Shown here: one piece after another, positions 1 to 9,590 of the stretch
Position numbering within the stretch: position 1 is the stretch's first letter
How the letters are laid out: every line of letters begins with the position of its first letter
Origin: UBA5448 sp045536965
GTDB taxonomy: Bacteria > Bacillota > Clostridia > Oscillospirales > SIG627
NCBI GenBank assembly: GCA_045536965.1
Contig: JAZSON010000021.1
Location: 62,001 to 126,000 of the forward strand
DNA length: 64,000 bases
Direction of reading: 5' to 3'
The notes under the pieces: model-generated
Database searches by the model: none
The model's input: the letters and a program-made list of their open reading frames with translations, nothing else
What the model was told of the DNA's origin: nothing
Made by a program: the position numbers and the translations under genes

Positions 1-1
1 A

Positions 2-616
2 TATGCCGAATTCGAAGGATTTTCGGTGACTGAAGCCCAAGACGGCATGCAGGCAGTTGCCATCTGTCGCCAAAAGAATTTCGATCTGATCATCATGGAT
101 ATCATGATGCCCGAATTGGATGGATTTTCTGCTTGCCGCGAGATCAGAAAAACAAGCAGTGTGCCAATCATTATGCTTTCGGCGCGTGGTGAAGAATATG
201 ATAAAATCAACGGGTTTGAAGTCGGTATCGATGACTACGTTGTAAAACCCTTTTCTCCCAAAGAATTGATGCTCCGTGTACACGCGGTTATACGACGTGT
301 TCATGGGGCGCAAAAGAAAAAAACCGACGCAGTTTCTTTTGAAGGTTTATCCATCGATTTTACAGCGCGACTTGTTTTTATCAATGGCAAACGAATTGAT
401 ATGTCCCCCAAGGAATACGATCTTTTATTCTATATGGTAAGAAACCGCAACATCGCCCTCACTCGCGAAAAACTCATTTCGGATGTTTGGGGATATGATT
501 TTTACGGCGATGATCGTACACTGGACACTCATATCAAATTATTGCGCAAAACACTGGGCGAATACAGTAAATTTATTGTTACACTTCGAGGGGTAGGTTA
601 CCGTTTTGAAGCTTAA
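2..616 (+). CDS. OmpR/PhoB-family response regulator (5' end cut by window edge)
   Basis: DNA-binding response regulator of a two-component system. The frame is open to the window edge, and residues YAEFEGFSV precede the first internal GTG (26), so the true start lies outside. The receiver domain shows the phospho-acceptor Asp in IIMDIMMPELDGF and the conserved Lys in VVKPFSP. A winged-helix Trans_reg_C domain follows, with PKEYDLLFYMVRN, and ends in the usual RGVGYRFE. It overlaps the following kinase gene by 11 bases, so the two are translationally coupled and are partners. Target genes cannot be read from the sequence; the adjacent brkB-like gene is on the other strand. Confidence 0.95.
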   Translation, partial: YAEFEGFSVTEAQDGMQAVAICRQKNFDLIIMDIMMPELDGFSACREIRKTSSVPIIMLSARGEEYDKINGFEVGIDDYVVKPFSPKELMLRVHAVIRRVHGAQKKKTDAVSFEGLSIDFTARLVFINGKRIDMSPKEYDLLFYMVRNRNIALTREKLISDVWGYDFYGDDRTLDTHIKLLRKTLGEYSKFIVTLRGVGYRFEA

Positions 617-2090
617 ATGGTCTAAAAATTGGAGTATACGTTGGCGTTTCTTTTTCGCACTGGAAGGGTTTACGATTTTCGTCTTTATGCTTCTTTGGCT
701 TTTTCAGGTTATTTTTCTTGAATCCATTTATACGCGCATCAAAATCGGTGAAATTGAGGATTGCGCAGAAAACCTTCCCACACAATCCTTGCAAGCCTTG
801 CAAAGCCAACTGGTTGAATATACCTATGATAAACAGATTTGCGGTGTTATTTACTCTCCTCCTCTCTTAGATGAGATTTATGCATCGCATACCGATTCTT
901 TGTGCTCCCTCACGCTCATTCGACACAGCCGTTTAACAGAAATCTATCAAAACACAAAAGAAAGTAAAGATTTTTATTTATTACGGTATATTTCCAATGA
1001 AAACAGTGATCCGGACACAAAGACAGAACAAGAGACAAATGAAAACCAGGGTGATAACAGACCGCGTAAAATGTTAGACCTTGACTGTATGATTGCTTCG
1101 AAGATCGTCTCTCTTGAAAACGGAGAATCTTATTTGGTGGTTCTTGATTCAGTTTTGACGCCTGTTTCTTCCACCATCGACACCATTATCAACGAATATC
1201 TGTTCATCTGCGTGATTCTCATCATCTTCTCTGCATTCCTTGCATTTTTAATGTCAATCCACATTACCGCCCCCATTCGAGATATTACACAAAAAGCTTG
1301 GAAACTTGCAGGGGGTCAGTATGCAGAAGATTTTACCCCAAAACACAGTTTTGGCGAATTGGATGAGTTGGCAGACACCTTAAATTTCCTTGCAAATGAA
1401 CTGAAAAGAACAGAAACTCTCCGCAGAGAACTGATTGCCAATGTCTCTCACGACTTGAAAACACCCTTGACACTTATTTCGGGATATAGCGAGGTTATGC
1501 GCGATCTACCGGGTGAAAACACCCCCGAAAATCTACAAATCATCATCGATGAAACCGATCGTTTGACTTTGCTTGTGAATGATTTGCTGGATATATCGAA
1601 ATTAGAAAGTGGCATTATATCGCTGCAAAAAACACGTTTTTCTATCACTGCCTTGGTCGATGAGATACTGGAACGATATGCAAAACTCAAGGAACAGGAT
1701 GGTTATAAAATCCACTTTGACAGAACGTGTGAAGTTTATGTATATGCCGACCGCCTGAAAATAAGCCAAGTTATTTACAACTTAGTTAACAACGCCATTA
1801 ATTATACGGGCGAAAGCAAAGAGGTTTGGATCCGTCAGTTGATTGTCGGCAATCAGGTGCGCATAGAGGTAGAAGATAACGGTAAGGGCATTACCAAAGA
1901 GGAAATCTCTTCCATTTGGGAAAGATATTACCGTTCGGATACCGATCATGCCCGCGCTCCTGTCGGTACAGGTTTGGGATTATCCATCACCAAAAAAATG
2001 CTGGAGCTGCACAGCGCCTCTTTCGGTGTCAACAGCACCCCCGGAGTCGGCAGTACATTTTGGTTTATGCTCCCTTTTATCCAAACGTAA
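606..2090 (+). CDS. sensor histidine kinase, HAMP-containing
   Basis: Membrane histidine kinase paired with the upstream regulator; 494 residues from a TTG start inside the regulator gene. One transmembrane helix lies near residues 14-38. An extracytoplasmic sensor segment of about 155 residues follows, then a second helix near 197-219 and a HAMP linker. The HisKA H-box is ELIANVSHDLKTPLTLISGY (His near 285). The ATPase domain has the N-box QVIYNLVNNAINYTG, the G1 box VEDNGKGI and the G2 box GTGLGLSI. All catalytic boxes are intact. The sensor segment contains a Glu/Asn/Asp-rich stretch (about residues 136-152) and no recognisable ligand domain, so the signal is unknown. Confidence 0.95.
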   Translation: MKLKWSKNWSIRWRFFFALEGFTIFVFMLLWLFQVIFLESIYTRIKIGEIEDCAENLPTQSLQALQSQLVEYTYDKQICGVIYSPPLLDEIYASHTDSLCSLTLIRHSRLTEIYQNTKESKDFYLLRYISNENSDPDTKTEQETNENQGDNRPRKMLDLDCMIASKIVSLENGESYLVVLDSVLTPVSSTIDTIINEYLFICVILIIFSAFLAFLMSIHITAPIRDITQKAWKLAGGQYAEDFTPKHSFGELDELADTLNFLANELKRTETLRRELIANVSHDLKTPLTLISGYSEVMRDLPGENTPENLQIIIDETDRLTLLVNDLLDISKLESGIISLQKTRFSITALVDEILERYAKLKEQDGYKIHFDRTCEVYVYADRLKISQVIYNLVNNAINYTGESKEVWIRQLIVGNQVRIEVEDNGKGITKEEISSIWERYYRSDTDHARAPVGTGLGLSITKKMLELHSASFGVNSTPGVGSTFWFMLPFIQT

Positions 2091-2967
2091 TATCCGTTTT
2101 GAAATGACCGTAACATGCGGTCATTTCTTTTTGGTATATATCGGCATTGATAAAAGCACCAAACAAAAATATAAAGCTGGCTAAATACACCCATACCAAC
2201 GTGACTATAAAAGAGGCAAGAGATCCGTAAACAAACGCATAGGAAGCAAACGTGTTGATATAAATGGAATATAAAAACGAAATCAAAAGCAGCAAAACCG
2301 TGCAAACGGCTGCCCCCTTTTTGATCAAACGAAAACAGAGGTCAAAACCCGTTGCAAACTTATAAATGAGACAAAAAAACAAATACATCAAAAGACCGAG
2401 CGGTAAATATCGAATCAACGCGAGTACCGGGCTATATGATTCGAGAATGAAAAAATGTTCATATAGCCTTTTTAGGAGTTCTTCTCCGAGTAATAACAGA
2501 AGAACAAAGCCGTATATTAAAATGCATACAAAGGCAGATATTAACATAGAGAAGAGTTTACCGACGACCCAGCCAACTATACTGTTTGAGTTTTTTCGGT
2601 ATTTTTTACAACCGTATAACTGGGATATTCGCATACGAACAACATGGGTTGTGCTGCTCATGGATGTCAGCGTCAGAACAATACCGAGATAGAGATATTT
2701 TGCACCCGAATTTTCCTGTTGGTAAGTGAAGTATTCATCGAATAAATCGACCGTATTGCGCGGTAAGAAGATATTGACAATTTGTGATATTTCACTTATA
2801 TCCCCCACCAACAAGGTCAAAAGGGCGTTGATTACAATTAAAACGGGAAAAAGGGTGAGTATCAGATAATATGACAGTTCTGCAGCAGATGAAAAAATTT
2901 GTGTGTCTAACAGACGATTATATTTTTTGACAACCACATCTAAAAGGGATACATCCTTCTTGGACAC
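2077..2967 (-). CDS. YihY/BrkB-family inner-membrane protein
   Basis: Polytopic membrane protein of the YihY/virulence-factor BrkB family (once mis-called ribonuclease BN). About six hydrophobic helices fit the family. Typical features are the N-terminal SSAAELSYYLILTLFPVLIV segment and the C-terminal VTLVWVYLASFIFLFGAFIN segment. I choose the GTG at 2967 because AGGTGAT lies 5 bases upstream; an in-frame GTG three codons earlier has no ribosome site. The last residues are read through the terminator of the convergent two-component operon, and the stop lies 14 bases inside the kinase gene on the opposite strand. The molecular function of the family is unsettled. Confidence 0.88.
   Translation of the reverse strand: MSKKDVSLLDVVVKKYNRLLDTQIFSSAAELSYYLILTLFPVLIVINALLTLLVGDISEISQIVNIFLPRNTVDLFDEYFTYQQENSGAKYLYLGIVLTLTSMSSTTHVVRMRISQLYGCKKYRKNSNSIVGWVVGKLFSMLISAFVCILIYGFVLLLLLGEELLKRLYEHFFILESYSPVLALIRYLPLGLLMYLFFCLIYKFATGFDLCFRLIKKGAAVCTVLLLLISFLYSIYINTFASYAFVYGSLASFIVTLVWVYLASFIFLFGAFINADIYQKEMTACYGHFKTDITFG
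2101..2132 (+). terminator. intrinsic terminator of the two-component operon
   Basis: A perfect 10-bp stem (GAAATGACCG / CGGTCATTTC) with a 7-base loop is followed by a T-run, directly after the kinase stop. The 3' end of the opposing brkB-like gene also runs through this hairpin. Confidence 0.85.
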
Positions 2968-3038
2968 CGATATCACCTACAAATTCAAGTTTTATCTTAC
3001 TATTCCCGCAAAATCTCTTGAATAATTTGAAAATCTTA

Positions 3039-3067
3039 TTGCAATATATGGAAAAATAGGATATAAT
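3039..3067 (+). promoter_or_regulatory. sigma-A-type promoter for yajC
   Basis: TTGCAA, a 17-base spacer and TATAAT lie about 45 bases upstream of the yajC start. A strong AGAAGGAGG ribosome site lies between. Confidence 0.75.
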
Positions 3068-3110
3068 ATGTGAGAATAGATTAAGTTATAGAGAAGGAGG
3101 TTGTTGATAA

Positions 3111-3395
3111 ATGCAGGGTTACGGAACAATTATCATTATGGTATTACTTTTCGTTGTTCTTTATTTTGTCATGATCCGTCCCCAAAAGAAACAAGAGAGA
3201 GAAATCGCCGCTATGCGCGACAATTTGCAAATCGGTGATGAAGTTTCGACAAACGGCGGAATTCTCGGCAGAGTAATCAAAATCAAAGATGACATCGTTA
3301 CTTTAGAGTTGGGCAATGATAAGAACAAAATCAAAGTGTTCAAATGGGCTATCCGCGCTGTGGAAGTCCCAGCCAACAGCAACGACGAAAAATAA
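3111..3395 (+). CDS. yajC: preprotein translocase accessory subunit YajC
   Basis: Small single-pass membrane protein that associates with SecDF/SecYEG in the Sec export machinery. The 94 residues begin with one N-terminal helix (about 5-22) ending in the family signature MIRPQKKQ. A short basic/acidic linker and the soluble domain with GDEVSTNGGILGRV follow. Length and motifs are normal. A strong AGAAGGAGG precedes the ATG. The gene is monocistronic, bounded by its own promoter and the hairpin downstream; secD/secF are not in the window. Confidence 0.95.
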   Translation: MQGYGTIIIMVLLFVVLYFVMIRPQKKQEREIAAMRDNLQIGDEVSTNGGILGRVIKIKDDIVTLELGNDKNKIKVFKWAIRAVEVPANSNDEK

Positions 3396-3405
3396 GATTT
3401 TATAA

Positions 3406-3441
3406 GATAAAGGCGTGTATCAAAAGATACACGCCTTTATC
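3406..3441. terminator. bidirectional hairpin between yajC and the beta-helix remnant
   Basis: A perfect 16-bp inverted repeat (GATAAAGGCGTGTATC) with an AAAA loop lies between convergent genes. The T-run is weak on both sides, so termination strength is uncertain. Confidence 0.7.
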
Positions 3442-3459
3442 TATTTCCGAAAACTCATA

Positions 3460-3938
3460 TTAAATTTGAACACCGTCAATGATTTCTATGATTCCACGGC
3501 TGATTTCCCAAGCATTTTTACCTACATGGGCATTTTCAACCCGTTCGCCACGGGAGATTTGAAGGTGTTTGCCTGAAGTTTCAATATTATCATACACAAC
3601 ATTGAAAGAAAAGTCCTGATGATCAACGGGGTGTCCGCGCAGGACGAATGGACGCCAAAACCATGCTGACCGACCGTCGCACCGTATACACCGTTTTGAT
3701 CTGCATAATGCGTGTGATCACAATAATCGTAATATATACCGAGTTTTTCGGCCATCTGCATGGACGAGATCAATTCACTTCGTATTGCATCTTTTTGGGT
3801 CACTTCACCAGACTTTACAGCATTTTTCAACTGAATTAAGCGGGAAAGTATGGATGGATTATCGGGAAAATAACTGCGGGTCGGTAGATTGCTCAGCGCC
3901 AATTTATTTTGCAATGCAAGAGTTTGTACGGTTCTCAT
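3460..3938 (-). pseudogene. internally deleted remnant of a sixth two-lobe beta-helix gene
   Basis: The first about 80 codons match the N-terminus of the neighbouring 821-residue paralog (TRSYFPD, then ILSRLIQLKNAVKSG). After the VYGA region near 3690 the frame no longer matches. In a different frame, from about 3675 to the TAA at 3460-3462, one reads WRPFVLRG, DHQDFSFNVVYD and VGKNAW, which are the last about 60 residues of the same family. The whole beta-helix body (about 650 codons) is therefore missing and the two ends are joined out of frame. GGGAGTG upstream of the ATG still looks like a ribosome site. The 138-residue open frame that remains reads out of phase after the junction and is unlikely to be functional. 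Confidence 0.85.
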
Positions 3939-3996
3939 GATATGATCACTCCCAAATTAGCATACGAAAATCTCTGCATCGATTTTGTGTTGAAAA

Positions 3997-6462
3997 TTAC
4001 TCTTCAATACCATCCATAACAGCGGTATTACCATTTTTAACGCCCCAAATATTTTTGCCGACCGTTGCATTTTTGACTTCTTCGCCCGCATAGAAGCTCA
4101 ATGCAGAGCCAAGAACGGCGGGCATTTCATAAATGATGTTATAAGAAAAATCTTGTCTGTCGGTCGGAAGTCCGCGAAGTACATAGGGACGCCAAGGACC
4201 AAGGAACGTGTTGTTATGAATGATCATATACTCACCCGAGATAATGGTGCCGTCTTTACGGTCTGCCCCTCCGTGCATATCGAAATAGTGACCGATGCTT
4301 TCGCCCATTTCAATGTTGTTTTCAGCCACAAAACCGCTCAAGGGGTTGCCTGTACCCGAGATGGAATGGCGGTTGTAGTTAAACATATTATAGGTGATAT
4401 CGCAATATCCCCAATCCAATTTAACACCGTATCCCAAACCGAGAAGTTGACAATGATGAATATAAGTGTGATGTACTTTGCAATGTTTGGGGGGATTTTC
4501 TTTGTCGGAAATGGCAATTCCGATCGTGTTAAAAGCACAGACTTCAAGATTATCAAATTCTACATGGCTATACCCACACTGTACACCTAAATTGTTGGGA
4601 AGCTGCCAATAATAAGAGGGATTTTTCAGTTCACGGAAAGCACGTCTGTGATGCGCTATGTGACGGGCAGGGTCAGGACCTTTTAAAACAAGACCCGTAA
4701 TGCGAGCGCCTTCTCCCCCGATTTTGATAATCGAAGGTCTTGCACACACCGAATTTGCTAAAACAGCACCCGTGGAAATACTGCCGTCTTCTTTTACTCG
4801 ACCGCGATCAGAGGCCAAGGTAACACCGGCGGGCAGGGTAAAGGTGCGAATTATGCCCTTTTGACAATCGGAAACGTTGATATAGGTGTCACCCGGTAAA
4901 AAGATCACCTCTCCTGCTTTGGCTACCTCGATTGCTCGCAGGAGTTCTTCTTCGTTAGTAACGATATAATCACCCGTGGTAAATATTTGGCTGTAATCAT
5001 AACCGCCGCCAATCATGTCACCATCAGAATATCCACCGTAACGCTGACCATCCGCGACAATAGACACCATATCTGTGTCAGAAAAATGCAAATAATTGGC
5101 ATAACCACCGATAGAAGCAATGACATTGTTGAGAGAATCAATAAAGTCATCGCCCCCAAACACATCTGCTTGAATCAATTTTTGCAACAAAATATAGCCG
5201 CTATCATCGGTTTCGGTGTAGTAACAAAGAGCCAAGGCGGGAAGGGTTATTTTTTGGGCGGGTTGCAACTCTTTATTTGCAGAGCCCGAAGCGGTAACGC
5301 CAGCAAGCTGATCGCCGATCATTTTTCCACCCTCATAAACCCGGGGGGATGCAAGATCAAAAAGGTTAGAGGCAAATAATGCGGTAGCATCACCATATAC
5401 AGAAGGCTTTGCAAGAAACAAATTGTTTTCAATTTGCAAAGAAGCGGTTTGGCTGTCGGCAGACAAGAAAGTCACCTTGGATAAGAAGGTGTTATGGGAA
5501 GCAGAATAACGACCGCTATATAGAGAGAAAAGGGACGAAACGACATTTCCCGCATCGACGTTGTCGGTGAAGTTGACATGGGAATTTTCTCCGCTCATTG
5601 TAAGCACGGAGTTGACATTTGCAAACAGGTTAGATAAAAGATTGACTTTCGCATTTTCAACAGAGACGGCATGACCCGAAAGCGGGCTTAAAATATCGTG
5701 GAAGTAGTTGTTTTGAATGGTCACATTTTCAGCATCCACAACGCGAACACCCGCACGGAAAAAACCGCAGATTTCACAGTTTTCGATAACGGCACCGTTT
5801 CCTTTGACGACAATACCGACAGAAAGGTTATAATCATGGTTTTTTGTATCATCCGAACGGTCGGGACCCTGAATGACAAGACCCGAGAGGCGTGCGTTTT
5901 TACCGAGAATAATGGCACAATTGGTAAAGGAGGTGACTTTTAAAATAGCACCGCCCGAACCGTCAACACCACGCTGACCGCACCAAGCGACATCATCTTT
6001 CACCGTCCAAGTAAAATCAATTCTTTTGTCAACATATCCCTTCATATCACCACCGAGCAAGAAATCAGAAAGGTCCATAACCGATTCATCGGTAACAAGG
6101 AGAATCTGCCCTTCTTTAAGGGTATCCAAAGCTAGATAGAGTTCATCATCGGTTTTTGCGGTCATATCCGCATTTTGGACAAGAGAATATCCTTCTCCGC
6201 CACCGATGGGATATTTTCCGCGCGCGGCACCAAAAGAAGTATCACCGACAGTGTAATGGATGTTGTTGTAATAATCAGCGTATGCACCAAGACGCGCAGC
6301 GGCGGTAAAGGTCGAGATCAATTCATTGCGAACGACAAAAGCATCGGATAAACGGCCACTTTTTACTTCGTTTTTCAAGTTGATAAGTCTGGTCAAAACA
6401 GTTGTATGATCGGGGTAATAAGCGCGAGTTTTCACTTTGGAAAGAACTTCGGTCGATTTCAT
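3997..6462 (-). CDS. two-lobe right-handed beta-helix (pectate-lyase-like) protein, no export signal
   Basis: One of five intact tandem paralogs; function unknown. It is 821 residues from the ATG preceded by AAGGAGA (the frame is open 9 codons further). There is no signal peptide: it starts MKSTEVLSKVKTRAYYPDH. Lobe 1 (about 90-330) has the GGGEGY, CGQRGVDG and ARLSGLVIQGPD motifs. Lobe 2 (about 500-800) repeats them as GVTLASDRG and ARITGLVLKGPDP. It then has GLGYGV, NYNRHSI (about 695), FDMHGGADRKDG (about 727) and a final VGKNIW. The IENCEICGF-type repeats and the many short beta/turn units fit a parallel beta-helix as in carbohydrate lyases and C5-epimerases. It has its own promoter. Carbohydrate binding or cleavage is inference only. 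Confidence 0.8.
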   Translation of the reverse strand: MKSTEVLSKVKTRAYYPDHTTVLTRLINLKNEVKSGRLSDAFVVRNELISTFTAAARLGAYADYYNNIHYTVGDTSFGAARGKYPIGGGEGYSLVQNADMTAKTDDELYLALDTLKEGQILLVTDESVMDLSDFLLGGDMKGYVDKRIDFTWTVKDDVAWCGQRGVDGSGGAILKVTSFTNCAIILGKNARLSGLVIQGPDRSDDTKNHDYNLSVGIVVKGNGAVIENCEICGFFRAGVRVVDAENVTIQNNYFHDILSPLSGHAVSVENAKVNLLSNLFANVNSVLTMSGENSHVNFTDNVDAGNVVSSLFSLYSGRYSASHNTFLSKVTFLSADSQTASLQIENNLFLAKPSVYGDATALFASNLFDLASPRVYEGGKMIGDQLAGVTASGSANKELQPAQKITLPALALCYYTETDDSGYILLQKLIQADVFGGDDFIDSLNNVIASIGGYANYLHFSDTDMVSIVADGQRYGGYSDGDMIGGGYDYSQIFTTGDYIVTNEEELLRAIEVAKAGEVIFLPGDTYINVSDCQKGIIRTFTLPAGVTLASDRGRVKEDGSISTGAVLANSVCARPSIIKIGGEGARITGLVLKGPDPARHIAHHRRAFRELKNPSYYWQLPNNLGVQCGYSHVEFDNLEVCAFNTIGIAISDKENPPKHCKVHHTYIHHCQLLGLGYGVKLDWGYCDITYNMFNYNRHSISGTGNPLSGFVAENNIEMGESIGHYFDMHGGADRKDGTIISGEYMIIHNNTFLGPWRPYVLRGLPTDRQDFSYNIIYEMPAVLGSALSFYAGEEVKNATVGKNIWGVKNGNTAVMDGIEE

Positions 6463-6605
6463 GGTAACAATCTCCTTAAAATGCAACAATTGATTTTTGA
6501 TGGAAAAATCAGCTATGACATCACTTTGTTCGGTAAACGTATATGGCCGTTTAGAAAATCTTTGCCAAAACAGATAAAGACATCTTATGACACATATACA
6601 GTTTA

Positions 6606-6634
6606 ATTTTACTTTATTATAATATAATAGTCAA
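6606..6634 (-). promoter_or_regulatory. promoter for the 821-residue beta-helix gene
   Basis: On the minus strand TTGACT, a 17-base A/T-rich spacer and TAAAAT lie about 150 bases upstream of the ATG, leaving an untranslated leader of roughly 140 bases. Confidence 0.65.
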
Positions 6635-6646
6635 GAATAAACGCGC

Positions 6647-6684
6647 AAAAAAGCGGCTATTTTCTTGAAAATAGCCGCTTTTTT
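6647..6684. terminator. strong terminator between beta-helix transcription units
   Basis: An inverted repeat AAAAAAGCGGCTATTTTC / GAAAATAGCCGCTTTTTT with a 2-base centre. It ends the three-gene lipoprotein unit upstream and separates it from the 821-residue gene. A/T runs on both sides make it work either way. Confidence 0.9.
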
Positions 6685-6702
6685 CAGATGTGCTTAAAAA
6701 AT

Positions 6703-9585
6703 TTATCCAACTTTTAAATCTGTCAGATTCCAGAGATTTTTTCCTATCTCCAAACAAGCGATCGGTTGATTGGTGTAACGGTTGATCAAAAGCACATTGC
6801 CAAAGGATTCTCTGGAAGCCAAGTGAATATTATGATGGAAGGTGCGCCCGACAGCCGGCACGCCGCGGTTGTTATAGGGGCGCATACTGCTCAAATAAAC
6901 GTTGTTATACACATCAATATATTCACCCGCGATATCGGTTCCGTCCTTGCGATCGGAACCGCCGTGCATATCAAAGTGATCTGAAATAGTCTCACCCATT
7001 TCTACATTACAAAACGCCGTATAGCCACATTTGGGTTTACCCGTCCCCGCCAGGGAGTGACGGTTATAGTTAAAGAGACAATAGCTGATTTGCGCATTGC
7101 CTATACCGAAATTAACGCCATATCCCAATGCCTTCATTTGATTATGATGGATATAGTTGTGGTGCACCTTGTTATCGGTGACGGCATCGGCAGATTGGGA
7201 GAGTGCTGTAAACATGATGGCAGAAGACGAAAAACCGGAAACCTCACAGTTGTCAATTTCAAATCGGTTTGCGTTGATCTCAATACCCGTCGAGGGGGTT
7301 GCAAAGCTTAAATAGGTATGACCAAGCTGTGTGCCTGCCGAACCGTTGGTCTTACCGTCGAAACAACGATCCCAAAGCGCAAGGTGCCTTGCGGGGTCTG
7401 GCCCTTCGATCACGAGACCTGTGATGCGGATGTTTTCGGCTTCGATTCTGATAATGGGATCTTTATAAACCAAGGTGGATTTGATCATACCGCCCACCGA
7501 AACCGATCCATCGGCATTGACATAGCCACGGTCCGAAGCAATGGTAACACCCTCCTTGGGTTTAAGGGTTGTCACCGTAGCATCCAAAGCATTGGACAGA
7601 TCGATCACGGTTCCGGAGGGAATATAGATGATCTCCCCTGCTTTCGCCTGAATCATTGCGGCAGAAAGAGAACTTAAATCGGTGGCAAAATATACACCTT
7701 TTTCTGCTTTATCAAAGTGAAGAATATTGTTATATCCGACACCGCCGCCAAGAGGCTGACCGTCGTCAACGATACCGTAATTCTCACCATCTACAACCGC
7801 AGAAAGATCATCCTTGTAGGTATAGAAATTAGTATAACTTCCAATTTGATTGATGACATCGCCAATACTCTTTTCAGTGCTATCGGTAATGTTCTTATCT
7901 GCAGCCGAAAAGCCTTTATCGGCAAATTGCAAAAGAGCTTCGTAGGGAGAATCGTTAAAGTCGCTTTGGAAGCTGCCCGAGATAATATCGGGACGAACGG
8001 TTTTTTGATAGCTTATTTTCGGCGCATCGATCTTTTGAAAAACCTGCGCAGACAAAACGGAGCTTTCCGCTACGCTGAAAGAAGAAAGCTTTGGATTGTC
8101 CGATTTTTCGGGTGCACTGCCGCTTTTTGAAACCACTACAGGCGCATTTACATCATAGGCATTGCGCTCGAATTTAATTCTGGTTTCATAGATCGCTGCC
8201 AAAAGATGTGTCTTTTCTTCGTAAAGGATTTCATAGCAAGCATCGGGATAGCCGAAGTAATTGTTTTTGACGGTCAGTTGGAGGGGTAAACCTTTCAACA
8301 GGAAAGGATCGACCGCCGAAAGCAGGGTATTGTTTTCCAATTCAAAGGTATGAACACCGCTTCTGAAAGTGTCAAACTCGGCATCGAATTCAGAAAAAGC
8401 ATTTGCAAGCAGTTGGAAATATTCTTTTGTAATGTTGCCGCCGTCTATGTTGTTTTTAAAAGAAACAACCGTTTCTTTTCCACCCATGGAAAGCAGACGT
8501 GTTGCATGAGCAAAAGTATTGTGATGAATGTTTACAACCGACTTATCAACGCGAATGGCAATGCCCGCATCGTTTCCGCTGATATGATGAATATAGTTAT
8601 GATCGATTTCGACATTGGATGCATTTTCAACCGTGATACCGTAACGGTAAAAACCTGAGATCTCACAGTTATCAATCCGCGCCCCATCCCCTTTTACAAC
8701 AATTCCGATGGAATGGTTGGCGGCAATGTTAGTAGCGTTATCAGGGGTATCACACCCCTGCAAAGTAAGACCGGTCAGACGTGCATCCGCATCCAAACTG
8801 AGCAGCATGTTTACATAGGAGGTGGATTTGAGCACCGCGCCCTTCGAACCCGAATAACCGCGATCACCCATGAGTGTAACACCTGCGGGGATTTTAAACT
8901 CCAAAGGAACTCTTTCGACGTTGGAAGAATTCATAAAATCAACCAACTCACCCGCCAAAATCCAATCAGAAAGATCAATTACAGTCTCACCTGCGATGTA
9001 AATAACATCGCCTTTTTTGGCGGCCTTCATCGCATCATAAAAATCATTGTCATTATGTACGACATAGGTGATTTTTTTAATGGGGATACCCGAATCGTAG
9101 CCGAAACCACCGCCAAGAGGCTTATCATCGGTTACAACGCCATAAGTGGTTTCAGTGTCCGAAATCGACGGATTCTCATAGAAATCATACAGCAAATTCA
9201 TACCTGTAGCTGTTTGAAGCAGGGAAAGACATTCCTTTCCAACCATACTTAAATCGGTTACATCGGTACCCAAAGCCGCATTTAAGGTGAAAAGCTTTGT
9301 TAAAAAGTTGTTATAATCGGGATAAAACGAGCGAGTTAAAATCGGGGCTTTCGCCAGTTGATTCTGCACCGCGATTATATCCGCCCCCCAAGTTTCGACG
9401 GGAGATTCGGACGTGGTTTGATCACTGTCCGTATCGCCTGCATTTGAATCTTCCGATGGGATTTTGTCATCATCCGTGGGGATTTCAAGAGTGTTTTCAT
9501 CTCCGCAGGAAACGCAAAAGATCGAAAACAAAATGCAAAGTGCTAAAAGCAGTGAAAATATACGCTTATTTAATTTAAACTCCAA
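6703..9585 (-). CDS. two-lobe beta-helix lipoprotein, paralog 2
   Basis: Predicted surface lipoprotein of 960 residues: a basic N-terminus, a hydrophobic core and a lipobox ending at CVSC|G, then a Glu/Asp/Ser-rich linker. Next come the family's RSFYPD segment and lobe 1 (GGGFGY, TVIDLSDW, GVTLMGDRGY, ARLTGLTLQGCD, IDNCEISGF, DHNYIHH). Lobe 2 has GGGVGY, TVIDLS, GVTIASDRGY, ITGLVIEGPDP, IDNCEVSGF, HHNYIHH, GYGV, NYNRHSL and FDMHGGSDRKDGTDIAG, then IGKNLW. The two lobes align motif by motif, so the protein arose by internal duplication. The only N-terminal start is a TTG with no clear Shine-Dalgarno, 5 bases after the previous stop, so it may depend on translational coupling. Activity is unknown. 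Confidence 0.82.
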   Translation of the reverse strand: MEFKLNKRIFSLLLALCILFSIFCVSCGDENTLEIPTDDDKIPSEDSNAGDTDSDQTTSESPVETWGADIIAVQNQLAKAPILTRSFYPDYNNFLTKLFTLNAALGTDVTDLSMVGKECLSLLQTATGMNLLYDFYENPSISDTETTYGVVTDDKPLGGGFGYDSGIPIKKITYVVHNDNDFYDAMKAAKKGDVIYIAGETVIDLSDWILAGELVDFMNSSNVERVPLEFKIPAGVTLMGDRGYSGSKGAVLKSTSYVNMLLSLDADARLTGLTLQGCDTPDNATNIAANHSIGIVVKGDGARIDNCEISGFYRYGITVENASNVEIDHNYIHHISGNDAGIAIRVDKSVVNIHHNTFAHATRLLSMGGKETVVSFKNNIDGGNITKEYFQLLANAFSEFDAEFDTFRSGVHTFELENNTLLSAVDPFLLKGLPLQLTVKNNYFGYPDACYEILYEEKTHLLAAIYETRIKFERNAYDVNAPVVVSKSGSAPEKSDNPKLSSFSVAESSVLSAQVFQKIDAPKISYQKTVRPDIISGSFQSDFNDSPYEALLQFADKGFSAADKNITDSTEKSIGDVINQIGSYTNFYTYKDDLSAVVDGENYGIVDDGQPLGGGVGYNNILHFDKAEKGVYFATDLSSLSAAMIQAKAGEIIYIPSGTVIDLSNALDATVTTLKPKEGVTIASDRGYVNADGSVSVGGMIKSTLVYKDPIIRIEAENIRITGLVIEGPDPARHLALWDRCFDGKTNGSAGTQLGHTYLSFATPSTGIEINANRFEIDNCEVSGFSSSAIMFTALSQSADAVTDNKVHHNYIHHNQMKALGYGVNFGIGNAQISYCLFNYNRHSLAGTGKPKCGYTAFCNVEMGETISDHFDMHGGSDRKDGTDIAGEYIDVYNNVYLSSMRPYNNRGVPAVGRTFHHNIHLASRESFGNVLLINRYTNQPIACLEIGKNLWNLTDLKVG

Positions 9586-9590
9586 TCATT

